Shown here one piece after another: positions 50,865-62,229 of a stretch of DNA of 64,000 nt. Numbering within the stretch: position 1 is the stretch's first letter; the number at the start of each line of letters is the position of its first letter. Origin of the DNA: Cacajao melanocephalus (taxonomy: Eukaryota > Chordata > Mammalia > Primates > Pitheciidae); the NCBI GenBank assembly GCA_963573385.1, contig CAUYLG010033220.1:1-64000 (forward strand), read 5' to 3'. The notes under the pieces are model-generated. The model ran no database searches and was not told the origin of the DNA. It saw nothing but the letters and a program-made list of their open reading frames with translations. A program made the position numbers and the translations under genes.

Positions 50865-51455
50865 GTGTGCTTTCTGACCCATCTGGCCATAAAGTGGGTC
50901 ATGCATAGCAGCATTAAATCATCAAATAGAAGTGGTATAGACGTGATTGGGCTTGAGCAGTCCCGAAGGCACAGTAAGTTACATGGGGAAGTGGCTCAAA
51001 TGCCTATGGTCTCCATTTCTGCCACTCTGCCCTCCCTCCCCCAGCCTGCACTGATGGCCTCCTGGGGAGTTCCCTATGATCAGCTGACAGAGGAAGAGAA
51101 GACTAGGGCCTGGTTCACAGATGATTCTGCAGCACTGCAGCCGTTTTCCAGGACATCCTTGAAGGACAGCAGTGAAGGGAAATCTTCCCAGTGGGCAGAA
51201 TTTTGAGCATTGCTCCTGGTTGTATGCTTTGCATGGAAGGAGAAATGGCCAGATATGTGACTACATACTGATTTATGGGCTGTAGCCAATGGTTTGGCTG
51301 GTTGGTCAGGGGTATGGAAAAAGCATGATTGGAAAATTGGGGAAGAGGTATGTGGATGGACCTCTCTGAGTGGTCAAAAACTGTGAAGATATTTGTATCC
51401 CATGTGAGTGCTCACCAATGAGTAACCTAAGCAGAGGAGGATTTTAATAATCAAG
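50865..51455 (+). pseudogene. ERV-L RNase H relic
   Basis: The frame at 50865-51206 contains Phe-Thr-Asp-Asp-Ser at about 51114-51128. This corresponds to the first catalytic Asp motif (usually Thr-Asp-Gly-Ser), with Gly changed to Asp. Further downstream the sequence is recognisable only by synteny and contains stops. Confidence 0.75.
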
Positions 51456-52235
51456 TGGATAGTATGACCTATTCTGTGGACACCACTCAGCCTCTTTCTC
51501 CAGCCATCTGTGTTGTCACACATGGGCTCAGCAACATGAACTTTCACTCACCAAGGCTGACCTGGCTATGGACACTGCTGAGTGCCCAGTTTTCCAGCAA
51601 CAAAACTAATACTGAGCATTCGCTGTGGCAGCATTTCTCAGGGTGATCAGCCAGCTGCTTGGTGGCAGGTTGATTATTTTGGACCTCTTCCATCATGGAA
51701 AGGGCAGAGGTTTGTCCTCAGTGGAATAGACACTTACTTTGGATATGGATTTGCCTATCCTGCATGCAATGCTTCTGCCAAGACTAACCATCTGTGAACT
51801 CATGGAATGTGTTATCCACCATCATGGTATTCTACATAGCATTGCCTGTGATCAAGGCACTCACTTTATGGCTAAAGAAGTGTGGCAGTGGGCTCATGTT
51901 CATGGAATTCACTGGTTTTAGCATATTCCCCATCATCCTGAAGTAGCTGGATTGATAGAATGGTCGAATGGTCTTTTGAAATCACAGTAACAATGCTAAG
52001 CAGATGACAGTACTTTGCAGGGCCAGGGCAAAGTTTTCCAGAAGGCTGTGCATGCTCTGAATCAGCATCCAATATATAGTACTGTTTCTCCCATAGTCAG
52101 GATTCATGTATCCAGGAATCAAGGGACAGAACTCAAAATGACACCACCCTTCATCACTCCTAGTGGTCTACTAGCAAAATTTTGGCTTCCTCTTCCTGTG
52201 ACATTATGTTCTGATGGCCTAGAAGTCTTAGTCTG
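51456..52235 (+). pseudogene. ERV-L integrase relic
   Basis: The first catalytic Asp is at 51672-51674 (Val-Asp-Tyr-Phe-Gly context) and the second at 51850-51852 (Cys-Asp-Gln-Gly). The Glu is at 51958-51960, exactly 35 codons after the second Asp, so the DD(35)E triad is preserved at base level. A stop at 51919-51921 lies between the second Asp and the Glu, and a frameshift separates the first Asp from the second. The C-terminal part continues to about 52235. Confidence 0.88.
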
Positions 52236-52640
52236 AGAGGGAAGAATGGTGCCACCAGGAGAGACACAACAACCATTCCATTAAACTGGAAGTTAAGATT
52301 GCCACCTGGACACTTTGGGCTCCCCCTACCTTTAAGTCAGTAGGCTAAGAAGGGGCAGTGTTGACTGGGGTGATTGACCCGGATTATTAAGATGAAATCA
52401 TTCTACTACTTCACAATGAAGGTGAGGAAGATTATGTGTGGAATACAGGAAATCCGTGAGGGCGTCTGTTAGTATTACCATGCCCTGTGATTAAGGTCAT
52501 TGGGAAACTACAACAGCCTAATCCAGGCAAGACTACAAATTGCTTATACCTTTCAGGAATGAAGGTTTGGGTCACTCCACCTGGAAGAAAAAAGCTTGGT
52601 AGTAGAAGGTAGTCATCAATACCAGCTACAACCACCTGAT
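52236..52640 (+). pseudogene. ERV-L dUTPase relic
   Basis: Downstream of integrase and before the non-coding 3' region is a diverged dUTPase-like stretch, with a Val-Pro-Pro-Gly start near 52247 and a Trp-Val-Thr-Pro-type end near 52565-52590. Several stops interrupt it. Position and content match the dUTPase known in the ERV-L group, where it would lower dUTP during reverse transcription. Confidence 0.65.
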
Positions 52641-52963
52641 CAGTTGCAAAAATGAGGTCTGTAATTGTCGAGCGTTTCATCCTATTTTTGTTAAAAATAT
52701 GTTTGTGCATGTATATACTTGTACTAAAAACATATCTTCATTTTATTTCCTTCCTTTTGTCATGTGATGTAAGATTTATTGACTTCATATCAGCATTTAA
52801 GTGTTGTTAACTTTATGTAATAGCATTTGGGTTGGGGATTGGTGCGTTTCCAGTTGTACAAAGGATAGTTGTATTATGTTAGGCATAATTATGACCTTAT
52901 TATTGTTGTCTTTATTTGAAGTTTATGCATGATCTCAGGAGATGTGTATGGGTTCAAGGTGGC

Positions 52964-52975
52964 ACAGGGTGGACT
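52964..52975 (+). other. Polypurine tract (plus-strand primer)
   Basis: 'acagggtggact' directly precedes the TG of the 3' LTR, where the polypurine tract sits in ERV-L. It is partly degraded. Confidence 0.65.
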
Positions 52976-53490
52976 TGTAATCATTCATACTGAATGTCAA
53001 CTTTATTGGATGGAAGAATGCAAAGTATTGTTCCTGGGCATGTCTATGAGGGTGTTGCGAAGGGAGATTAACATTTTAGTTAGTGGATTGGGAGAGGCAG
53101 ATCCACCCTCAATCCAGGTGGGCACCATCTAATCAGCTGCCCTTGCAACCAGAATAATAAACAGGCAGAAGAATGTGGAGAGATTAGACTGGTCTAGCCT
53201 CCCAGCCTCATCTTTCTTCTGTGCGGGATGCTTCTTGCCCTCAAATATAGGACACCAAGTTCTTCAGCTTTGGGACTTCAACTGGCTTCGTTATTCCTCA
53301 CCTTGCAGATAGCCTATTGTAGGTCCTTGTGATTGTGTGAGTTAATACTCCTTAATAAACTCCCCTTTATATATATACATGTATACATATAAATATATGT
53401 ACGTATATTTATATAGGTATGTATATTTATACACATATATATATGCATATCTATCTTATTAGTTATATCCTTCTAGAGAACTCTAATACA
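52976..53490 (+). mobile_element. ERV-L 3' LTR (MLT2-like) with microsatellite expansion
   Basis: This 515-bp LTR starts TGTAATC and ends ATACA. It aligns with the 5' LTR throughout ('gaatgtcaactttattgg', 'gggtgttgcgaagggagatt', AATAAA at 53354-53359). It is about 90 bp longer, mainly because of an AT-rich tract at 53368-53452. Confidence 0.93.
53368..53452. repeat. AT-rich tetranucleotide/dinucleotide tract inside the 3' LTR
   Basis: TATATA, TACATGTATA and ATATGTACG units; the 5' LTR has only 'atttatatct' in the same place. Confidence 0.9.
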
Positions 53491-53714
53491 GTGGTATATA
53501 CTTTATTGTATATATCACATCAACTAAAAGCTATGGGGATCAGAAGTCTGATTAATTCATTTGGAGACTTAAAAAGCAATGTTTATTTCTTGCATTTTAT
53601 TTCAAATTTTATATATGTGCCACATGTGATTTCAAAATTAGAATACACTTAACATTTTATAACATGTTTAAATAGATAGTTCTTAACATTGAATAATAAG
53701 GCTTTGTGTGCTCA

Positions 53715-53850
53715 ATAGAACTATGGTTCCAATTATAGCTCTTCTATTTATTAGTTAGATCACCTTGGTCAAGTCATTTAACTTTTCTAAGAATTATTCT
53801 CATCTGTAAAGCAGAGATAACAATACCTCCTTAAAGATTCTTTAAGTGTA
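53715..53850 (+). repeat. MIR
   Basis: 'ggtcaagtcatttaactttt' and 'tctcatctgtaaagcagaga' followed by 'taacaatacctcc' is the forward MIR core. Confidence 0.82.
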
Positions 53851-53854
53851 TCTA

Positions 53855-54400
53855 TCAGTCATTGTTCAGTCAGGAAATGAACACCAATGTATGTATTTCA
53901 ACCAGAAACAGATTGATTGTAGAAAAGTTTGCAAAAGTGTTAGATGAGCTAGAAAAGAAAAGAGGAAAGGGACATTATCCAGATATGAGCAAGATGTAGC
54001 CATCTGTGGGCTGATGTCCATAAGCGTGTTCTTGCCAGTAATATTGTTAGAAAAGTTATCTTTAATACTACTAAAACCATGGTAGGTGGTATGAGCAAGA
54101 GCTATTATTCCTTCACCTGATTGAACTGCTAAATCCTGATTGTAAAATGCTTCATTAGCAGAACTTGGGCACCTGCTGCTGCTGCTCTTGCTGCTATCAC
54201 TACAGGAGGGTTCCTCAGAAACAGAATGTATCACTTCTTACTGATTTTCATTTTGGCATAACTACTTCTGATTGGCAGAGTATGATCAGCAACTTGGTAA
54301 CAAGGAGAGCTGCAAATAATAGTTTGCAGGTTTCCAGCCCTAGCAGTTTGAAAGTGAATATAGAAGCACAAGTTTGGGGCTGAGGCTTAATAAGTAAATG
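53855..54400. mobile_element. Probable old LTR-type repeat, not named
   Basis: The order 'cattatccagatatgagcaa', 'gctgatgtccataagcgtgt', 'tcttgccagtaat', 'cctgctgctgctgctcttg' and 'gattggcagagtatgatcag' gives an impression of a recurrent mammalian repeat. A short CTG run is at 54172-54190. The family, orientation and ends are not established. Confidence 0.35.
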
Positions 54401-55007
54401 TCTATCACATTAAGAGGAAACAAAAACTAAAGCATCTGTCATCAGGTAGGGATCTTAGTGGTCCTATTTTTATACATTTAAACCTTCTTATAATTTATTT
54501 CAAATTCTTCTTAGAATTCATTGATAAATACTTAAAATATAAGAACAACAACTTTGATCACTGGGGCTTTAAAAGGAACCATATCTCAGAGAATGAATGA
54601 ATCCCAGTAAAAGAATATAAAATTTTCAGTACCTGTTACTATTTCCTTTCTGATGTTGAAAGAAAGCTAAACACATGAAGACGTAGAGCCCTGAGGTGTG
54701 GAGAATGTTGTCACAGGGACATTGTGAGATAGATGCTAAAAGGTAGAGACTTCTCATTTCTGATATTGTTGAATGTCCTTAATAACGTAAAAATATTTTA
54801 TATTATATAATAATTGTGTAAGAAAACTCTAGACTTGGAATTAGGATGCATTTCTGTTTTTGTCTTTTTCACTAATTAGTTGGGTAGCAGTAGGAATAAA
54901 TTAGTTTACAGAGTGTGGGCTTCCCTTCTACAGAGAAAAAAGAAAGCTTGGATTCATTAATTCTTTCTAGGTTTTGTCCAGCTTTATTGTTCCGTTTCAT
55001 GAAAATG
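54401..55007. other. Unassigned sequence
   Basis: No gene or repeat was recognised. Confidence 0.4.
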
Positions 55008-55037
55008 GATGATGATGATAATGATAATGATGATGAC
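55008..55037. repeat. (GAT)n microsatellite
   Basis: GATGATGATGATAATGATAAT-type units; impure. Confidence 0.9.
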
Positions 55038-55054
55038 AATTTGTGTAACTAATA

Positions 55055-55230
55055 GGATTGAAATTTATTGAATGCTAACCATATGCCAGAAACTAGGATA
55101 AGCACTCTGTATATATAATGATAACCATTGTTAATGTATTTAAAACACCTGCATCTAACAGAGGAGAAAATTAGACATAAGTGAACTAGTTACACTCCTT
55201 ATGTGGGTATGGCTGAATGAAGACCTAAAA
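55055..55230 (-). repeat. MIR
   Basis: 'ttattgaatgctaaccatat', 'gccagaaactaggataagca', then 'acagaggagaaaattagaca', 'taagtgaactagttacactc' follow the reverse MIR pattern. Confidence 0.75.
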
Positions 55231-56009
55231 CTAATCCTCAGTGCTTCATTAAAAGCACTAAATTTATAAGAGAAAGATGCCTGTAAATTCTGGATATATT
55301 TTATGTCCAAAGATTCTTGGGTAGACACTGCTACATTAGGAGAACCTGTAAGAACGGCAAGCTCTTTGATTGCTTTATTTCTTTTTACCAGTCCATTCAC
55401 TTGCTGCTCTTTGGCATAAGGTACCTTTATCTTCAGCATCCCTAGAGCACAGTATATGTACCAGGAAACCAATAAACATGGCAACACTTAATATTAAATT
55501 GCAATTACATATTACTTCTTTCATAACGCTTGAGCATGATGAAATTTCTACAAATTACATTTCATAATTTAATATGCTGGATAAATCGTGATTGCTGCTT
55601 AAAAGTCATTGGCACTTGAATTTTTAACACACTCTTCAAGTTGTTGGAAAGTTGTGTTTAGTGAACTGTTATGGGTGAACCCTTTGCTCAGACAAAAGGA
55701 AAATATTCGGCTTCCTAATTTCTCTGACCTGAGGTGGGGTTGGGGAATGGGTTAGAGTTGTTTTTGCTGCCTAGTAATATCGCCAGAGCTAGGGTAAAAT
55801 TGCTATAGAGGCAAAGAGTCATTTAGGCATTGCCAGGGAGATAAACATGTTAGTTGTGTCAATTTCTAGGTGAGAAAGAGCTGATCCAGGGATTTCAGCA
55901 CTCCGCCTCCACCCCAGATTACGGGATGTCAATAGTCCTTATTTAATAGGTATTTTATCTCAATTTATTTTCACAGCACTTCTCTTAAAAATAAAACAAA
56001 ACAGATTAT
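55231..56009. other. Unassigned sequence
   Basis: No gene or named repeat was seen. Confidence 0.4.
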
Positions 56010-56120
56010 TTGTTGAGCTGTCCTTCTGGGTCAGCCTTTGTGCTAGGGAGGGGCTATGACTACAGGCATCAGTGAGATCATCACTGTTTTTAAGAAGCTG
56101 TACTCTGATGGGTAGAGAGA
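56010..56120 (-). repeat. L2 3'-end fragment
   Basis: 'gtcagcctttgtgctaggga', 'ggggctatgactacaggcat' and 'agaagctgtactctgatggg' resemble the reverse L2 end. Confidence 0.55.
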
Positions 56121-56955
56121 TCTATAAATAAATTGTAGTAACTCATGTGGAATGCAGCACACCTTCATCCAAGGAAAAAAAGCCCACAGGAAGGAAAAAA
56201 TCTCTCCCCATCCCTCTTTCTCTTCTCGTTGGACTCTTTTTCTTGCCCATTAGTTCATCTCTCACTGGTGGGCTTTACTGGTACAGGGGAATAAAGTTGT
56301 TAGTATCTCAGCCCTGTTTGTTTTCTGTGATCAGAGCATGGTTGGAAGAAGTGGAGTTGCCAGCTGGCAAGGCAACTTCTGGTAAATTAGGGACAGTAGA
56401 GGGGACACTGGCATCTGGCTGGCTTTTGAGGCTTCTTTGACAATCTGGCTCCCTGTAGAGCAGGAGTGCTTCTTAGCATATGGTCACTATGTCACATGGC
56501 AGAGCATCAGAGAGCCTGTCAGTCACAGAATGTCCACACAGCAGGGCAGATTCTGCTGACATGCATCCCTCTGCTGTTGTGTAATCTTATACCGTGTTCT
56601 GCATGATTTTTTAGCACAAGATAGCTAGTGTTCTAATCCCTCCTTGTGAGGGTATCACAAAGGAAAATCCCACAAGACCTCCCAGGCTCTGCACTTTGTA
56701 AATGTGGAGAGCTTCCCAAATGGAGATAAACTATTCTTTTTTCTGAACTCAGCCTGAGAACTGCATGGGCTGCGGTGTCTTTTTTTCTCAGGTTTGAACC
56801 AGTTCAGATAAACTCTTCTTGGTGTACTAGCCAAGACTCCCCGTGAGTGCCCTATAGTGAACCCTTCAGATGCTTCTCCCTGTGTGTAGTCCTGAAAGTC
56901 CTGCCAGAGTCCCTTGTAGACTACATGTGCTTTTCAGAAGGGTAGTCTATAAACA
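56121..56955. other. Unassigned GC-richer sequence
   Basis: The 97-codon frame at 56147-56440 has a hydrophobic middle but no recognisable family. There is no splice, promoter or polyadenylation context that would make a gene call defensible. Confidence 0.4.
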
Positions 56956-56959
56956 GTAT

Positions 56960-57175
56960 CAAGCTGTAAAAGACAAGCTTAATTCCCAGCTTTGTGCTTG
57001 TTTCTTTTGTAACATGAGCAAGTCAATTAATATGTCTCAATGTATTTATCTTAAAATGAGAATGATAATCCAGAAATTCCACAGAGTTGTGACTGCCTTG
57101 CATGCATATCTTTCTTCCCTTTTAGCATATTTCTTGACACAAAGGAGGTGCTCGATGAGTGTTTGTTGAATGAAT
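56960..57175 (+). repeat. MIR
   Basis: 'gcttaattcccagctttgtg', 'atgagcaagtcaattaatat', 'ttatcttaaaatgagaatga' and 'gtgctcgatgagtgtttgtt' follow the forward MIR order. Confidence 0.72.
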
Positions 57176-57559
57176 TCCTGGTGAGGGAAAGAATGCAATT
57201 CAGTATGACTTTTTTTTTTCTTTTCCTTTTTCTTAGAATGGAGAGGAAATAATAAGGATGAGGCAACTGTGGAATTTCTTCTCAGTTAGAAACCTTAGTT
57301 GCAGCTCCTCTTGCTCTAGACTTTCCAGTCCTTTGCATTATTTTATTGACATTGTTATAAATCCAGCTTCATAAGAGCAAAGTTTTGTAGCAAATCTTAA
57401 ATGAGAACAAAGCAGATTTTGATTAGAAATCTCTCAGCAGAGCAGAACGGAGCACTTAGGAATTATATGCTGTGACGCAGTATGCACTTATATCAGATAA
57501 ATCATTTCTGCATTGAAGACTCTGCCAGTTACCACCATTTGTGCTGGGTGATTGCATTC

Positions 57560-57690
57560 AAGCTAGTTTTTTATCTGCCTGATAGCAAAGATTGCATCTC
57601 ATTCATCTTTAAATATCTCTAATGGATGGTGGAGTACTTTCCAGAGTGGCTACTAAACAGACATGAATGTTTTGAATGAATATACTTGAG
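57560..57690 (+). repeat. L2 3'-end fragment
   Basis: 'tagcaaagattgcatctcat', 'tcatctttaaatatctctaa' and 'ttgaatgaatat' resemble the forward L2 end. Confidence 0.5.
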
Positions 57691-60600
57691 GATTACTATT
57701 GACATGGTAAAGGCCACAACCTAAAAATGCTCCAAGGAGTCATGTACTTTTCTCAGACCAATGTGATGGTATAAATATTATTTCGTATTCATAGATGTAG
57801 AAATGGACTAAGCATATAATCAGTGTTCTGATTATAGGTTGCAGTTATTATTTTGTTGATAGCTTCTTCTGTCATTGATTCAAAATTCAATTTTGCCACA
57901 TCGATTTTATTTGCTCATATAGTCTTCAGATGTTTTTCCTGTGTTCATGCTATTTCTCCATGCAATTTTCACACTTTCACGCCCAGAAACCTCTGTTTCT
58001 TCTCAAGTTTGGAGTTTACCACAGTGTCTGGAATCATGGATTTGTTTTAGAGATTGGGAGAAGTTTATATATTATTGAATCCTATCTCACATTCTCCTGG
58101 GACATTCTGTTACTTTGTGTATTTATACAGAAAAGGAAGGGAACTGGAACAATTGCTACGAGAAATATTATCATTTTCAAACTATGCTTTGGTAAGTTTC
58201 CCATGTCACTCTGAAAATTTGTAAGAGCAATTTGAGATACTTGGAGTATACAACAGATACAGTTGGTTGCATACCCAATAATTGTCTGCCCAATAGCCAT
58301 CCCTCTTTCCATTCCCCTTTTCATGCTCATAGAACCAAAATGTGTTCAGTCAGCTATGTGCCCACTTCCACTGATTTAGTCAAGAAGGATCTGAGCTGGT
58401 CATGGTTACTCCACTGCGCTGTTTCAGTGACCTTGCCATCCCCACTTATAGATCTCTAGGGCACACTATTTTTTTTAAGGTCCAGGATGGATCTCAGATA
58501 CCATCTTAGTTTTTTCCTAAGATTATTATATGATTCTAAATGTGAAGCCTTGTTTGAAAACCACTGCTGTAGCATATTCTGAACAAATAGGTTCCCAACA
58601 CATGACTTTTAGTTAAAAATACAGTGACAAGAGTTAATTTTATATAAAAGTAGTTTAATGGATTTTTTCCCATTAAAATACTAATCAATGTCTGGATTTC
58701 AACCAACTCTTTTTATAGTCTACTAAGTGAAACTGCATATGTGTTTACTGCACTGAAACCCAAACAACAGCAACAACAGAAAGTCCTGCTGCTTTGAGTT
58801 TTGTAGCCTGTCAAAACGTCAAAAGGGTTGGCATCAAGACCTCACTTTAAATGAATGCCGTGTGGTATAAATAGGATATTCAGTAAGCCACTGGAAAATC
58901 TCTTTTGCCTGGGGAGGCTTTGCAGTTAGCCTCCTCAAGCAAAGAGCTATTTCCAAACTCATGAAGAAATTCCTCATGTGGAACTGCCTCTTTGCCATCT
59001 CTGCCACTGGCCACTGAAAATCACTGCTTGGCTGGCAGAGCACAGGGCTCTCTGCAGGTTAGAGCTTACTGTTCATTTTTCTTCCTTTCCTGTTCACCAC
59101 TGTTTTTTGGTTTAAGCTATTTTGGAGTACAAGGAGCTTCTACCCTTCTGGACACAGTCTGGGACAGAAATATCTGCATTTTTTTATAGGTGACGGCTGC
59201 ATCCTTGTTTATGTTTGCCAAACTAATATTCCAGAGTCAACTGCCGTGAATAAATTGTTGGAAAAAACAGTCCCAACTCTGAAGGAGCTTAGGTTTTGCT
59301 TTGTTTTGTAAATATCAAGTATGGAGAAAAAAGATGTGTATTCATAAGGTTGGGAAATTGATGTGCACTGGTCTGAGTCTTCTAAACTGAGTTTATTCTT
59401 ACATGGGACAGCCTTAAGACTGTTCTTTGGATGAATATTGATGTGTACCTGTCTGGCTCACCAACTGTTCTCCTTGGGATTGTGAGTGACTTTTCTCAGT
59501 GGTGGATATCAGCCATTCAGGTGGTTGAATATTTTGAATGTCGTCACTGCTGCGGAGTTTGTATCCACTTCCATTGTGGGTAGCACTGCTTAGCATTTTG
59601 CTATTCATTCTCTTTTTCATGTATGTGGGTAAGTAGATGGGAAACAGTAAGGAGAGCTGTGCTTCGTGTTTTATGAGGACGTTGTTGTTGTGTCCTTTTT
59701 GTTGGTTGGTGTTTGATTAACTTTTCTCACATTCGTGGCACAAACTTCGGCATTTAGTTCAAAATAAATATTTGCTGTTTGGCTAAGAGGTTCAAAGCAC
59801 CAAGAGTAGTGGAACCACACATCAGTATTGTATTTACCCGAACAGTATATTCAAAACAGATGGTGTCTGAACATGGACTGCTGCAGAAAAAATAGGAACC
59901 AAATACCATGCACAATTTCTAGCTATCTCTTTCTGACCCCAGAGATCATAGCTTATTCTAACTCTTAGAATCCCAAGGGAGAATCACTGCCCCAGATCAT
60001 AACAGGTCGGAGCTGCTAGCTCCTAGGTAGCTGCAAACCTCTTTTTACTTTGACAGGCAGCTTATGAGCATGTCTTTGGGGGCATACATTTGATGAGGCA
60101 AACCATTTTCCAAAAGCTAGTTACTTATACTTATTTATCCATTTCCGTGCCACTATAATTCTCTCTCCTCTTGAAATTCCTAACTGCTACTCAGGGATAC
60201 ATTTTAAAATATGCTGACATTACGGAGCTTAAGTAGTGTTTTGCATCTGTAATTTGTTGTGATGATCAATGCAAGCCACATTTTGAACATAATAGTGCAA
60301 TTTCATTTGTTTAAATATCATTAATAACAATATTTCATAATGTACCATGCTTAGAAATGGAAATATTATAGTCAAAGTGTAGCAATGAATGGGAAGAAAG
60401 CTGGAGATCAAAGAGCTGCTGGTGAGTTCACACATTTATAAGTGTTTGATGAGTCAGAGGGGGCTGAATAAGTAAGTGGCTATGTAACCAAATGACTCCC
60501 TCTGTTCCTAGCTCTTAATGTAGTCATACATCGCCATTTAGGAGCCACAAAAAAGCCAGCTTCACCCAGCCCTTGTCACAGTTGGTATGCCAGCCAGCCC

Positions 60601-60944
60601 TTTTCTCCTTAGCCTGTAAAGTGTCTCTTCCCTTATCCCTGAGTCTTTGTTTCCTTGCTATGACACTTCAGCTACAGATATGTCACCTAGCCAGCCCCTC
60701 CCAGGCTGACAGCCACTTGGCTTGTTATCTCTGCTGCTCTTCTCCCTCCTTCCCCTGGTTTCATTATACTTGATGCTTGGAGAAAGGCAGACAGAGAGTC
60801 ATGTCCCCTACCACTTCTGCCTGGCAGATTTTAATAGGATACCGGCAACTGGGTGCATTCCTTTCCTCTTCTTCTAAAAGGATTGAGCAAAATCAACCTT
60901 TTGAAAAGTAAAATATTAACCTCCCACATGACTTACTGTATTAA
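57691..60944. other. Long stretch without recognised genes or repeats
   Basis: This 3.2-kb interval shows only short open frames and no confident transposon remnants, so it is among the least repeat-rich parts of the window. The GC-richer patches at 58230-58460 and 58890-59060 carry no identifiable domain. Confidence 0.4.
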
Positions 60945-61520
60945 GTCCATTTATTAATTTATTAGTATGTGCAAGATAACGGTGGTAGGGGCTGAGAATG
61001 CAGAGTGGTAACCTCAATGAGTTTTCAGTTTATGGAGAAGTAAAACAAATTTTCTTTAAGTTTTTTTTTTGCTTTGTTTTTTTTTTTTTTTTTTTTGAGA
61101 GAGTCTACCACTGTCACCCAGGCTGGAGTGCAGTGGTGCTCTCTCAGCTCATTGAAACCTCCACTTCCTGGGTTCAAGTGATTTTCCTGAGTAGCTGTGA
61201 CCACAGGCATGTGTCACCACTCCCTGCTAACATTTTTATATTTTCAGTAGAGATGGAGTTTCACCCTGTTGGCCAGACTGATCTCGACCTCCTAACCTCA
61301 GGTGATCTGCCTGCATCAGCCTCCCAAAGTGCTGGGATTACAGGCATGAGCCACCACACATAGCCAGTTTAATTAGGTTTTATTTGTGTAATTAATTTTA
61401 TTATTGTATTAATAATAAATGTGTACAGTGATAAATGCTTTGACTAAGGAGGTATTCGCACATAGAGGAGAGGTGTCTTGGAGGTATGAACTGTGCCTTG
61501 AAGAATGAGCAGGTTGAAAA
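60945..61520 (-). mobile_element. L2 fragment, interrupted by an Alu
   Basis: The left part ('agtatgtgcaagataacggt', 'ggtaggggctgagaatgcag', 'gttttcagtttatggagaag') and the right part ('tacagtgataaatgctttga', 'ctaaggaggtattcgcacat') join into a plausible reverse-strand L2 3' region once the Alu is removed. Confidence 0.6.
61070..61365 (-). mobile_element. Alu element (S-like) with a small right-arm deletion
   Basis: Minus-strand Alu from a long poly-T to 'caccacacatagcc'. Within the right arm, the segment between 'gtgattttcctg' and 'agtagctgtgacc' lacks the usual 'cctcagcctcc' block. The duplication is obscured by T-runs. Confidence 0.93.
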
Positions 61521-62229
61521 TTAACACATGTACTCAGAGAACATAAAATATCACCAAAGAGGAAAATCCTCAGAAATTTTGTACTGCTTGTCCAATTCGT
61601 AACAAACCACCGAGGAGATAAGTCAGCAAAACCTTCTGCCTTCCTTAGAGAAATGAATAATTTTGGAAAGGGAATGAAAAGATATGAATTGCTAGAAGGA
61701 AGTATTGATTAAAGGATTAAAAGAACCAGTGTACTTTAGTTGAAGAATGATTGTGGCTATATGTGCACACAAATTAGTTTAAAGTTTAAAAAATTACTTT
61801 AATTTGATTGAACAGTGGATTATTTTGTAAGGAAAATAAAAGAATTCAGTCAGTTGCTTACAGAATAATCTTATTTGCATAGATTTAATCCATATCAAGA
61901 CAATTGCCTTGTAGAAATTGGTGTGTGTATACATAGGTGAATGTATGTGCATGTGTATAAAAACCATCTAAAAACAGATTTCCTGCTAGAATAAATTTTC
62001 ATTTGTACAAAGGTGTGTCCCAAGGAAATACAGAAATCTAGAAAAGTATCATCTAATTCGTCAATGAGTTTAATTGATTCTGTCACAATAATAAAAACCA
62101 AGGTCAGTTACCTTGCTCCATTTTTTAGCTGAACATTGTGGTTATTTGCTAGCATTGCTCCCTCCAATTTACAACTCCTTTTGTGTGTGTGTGTGTGTGT
62201 GTGCCAAAATTAAATTTTGTTTTGAAGAA
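61521..62229. other. Unassigned sequence with a (TG)n tract
   Basis: A pure TG tract lies at 62182-62203 (11 units). No gene was seen. Confidence 0.45.

Larger units (their letters stand above)
47070..53490 (+). mobile_element. ERV-L provirus (MLT2/HERV-L type), both LTRs, no env
   Basis: A 6.4-kb provirus is bounded by TG (47070) and CA (53490) and flanked by the identical 5-bp sequence GTGGT at 47065-47069 and 53491-53495. The order is 5' LTR, tRNA-Leu-type primer site, gag, protease, RT, RNase H, integrase, dUTPase, polypurine tract, 3' LTR. ERV-L elements characteristically lack env and carry a dUTPase after integrase, as seen here. All coding domains are broken by stops and frameshifts, so it cannot make functional proteins. 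The size is close to that of a complete ERV-L. Confidence 0.95.

Noticed and set aside
52640..52975. Possible env gene between pol and the 3' LTR of the provirus
   Set aside because: Only about 330 bp lies between the dUTPase relic and the polypurine tract, with no envelope-like features; ERV-L elements lack env.
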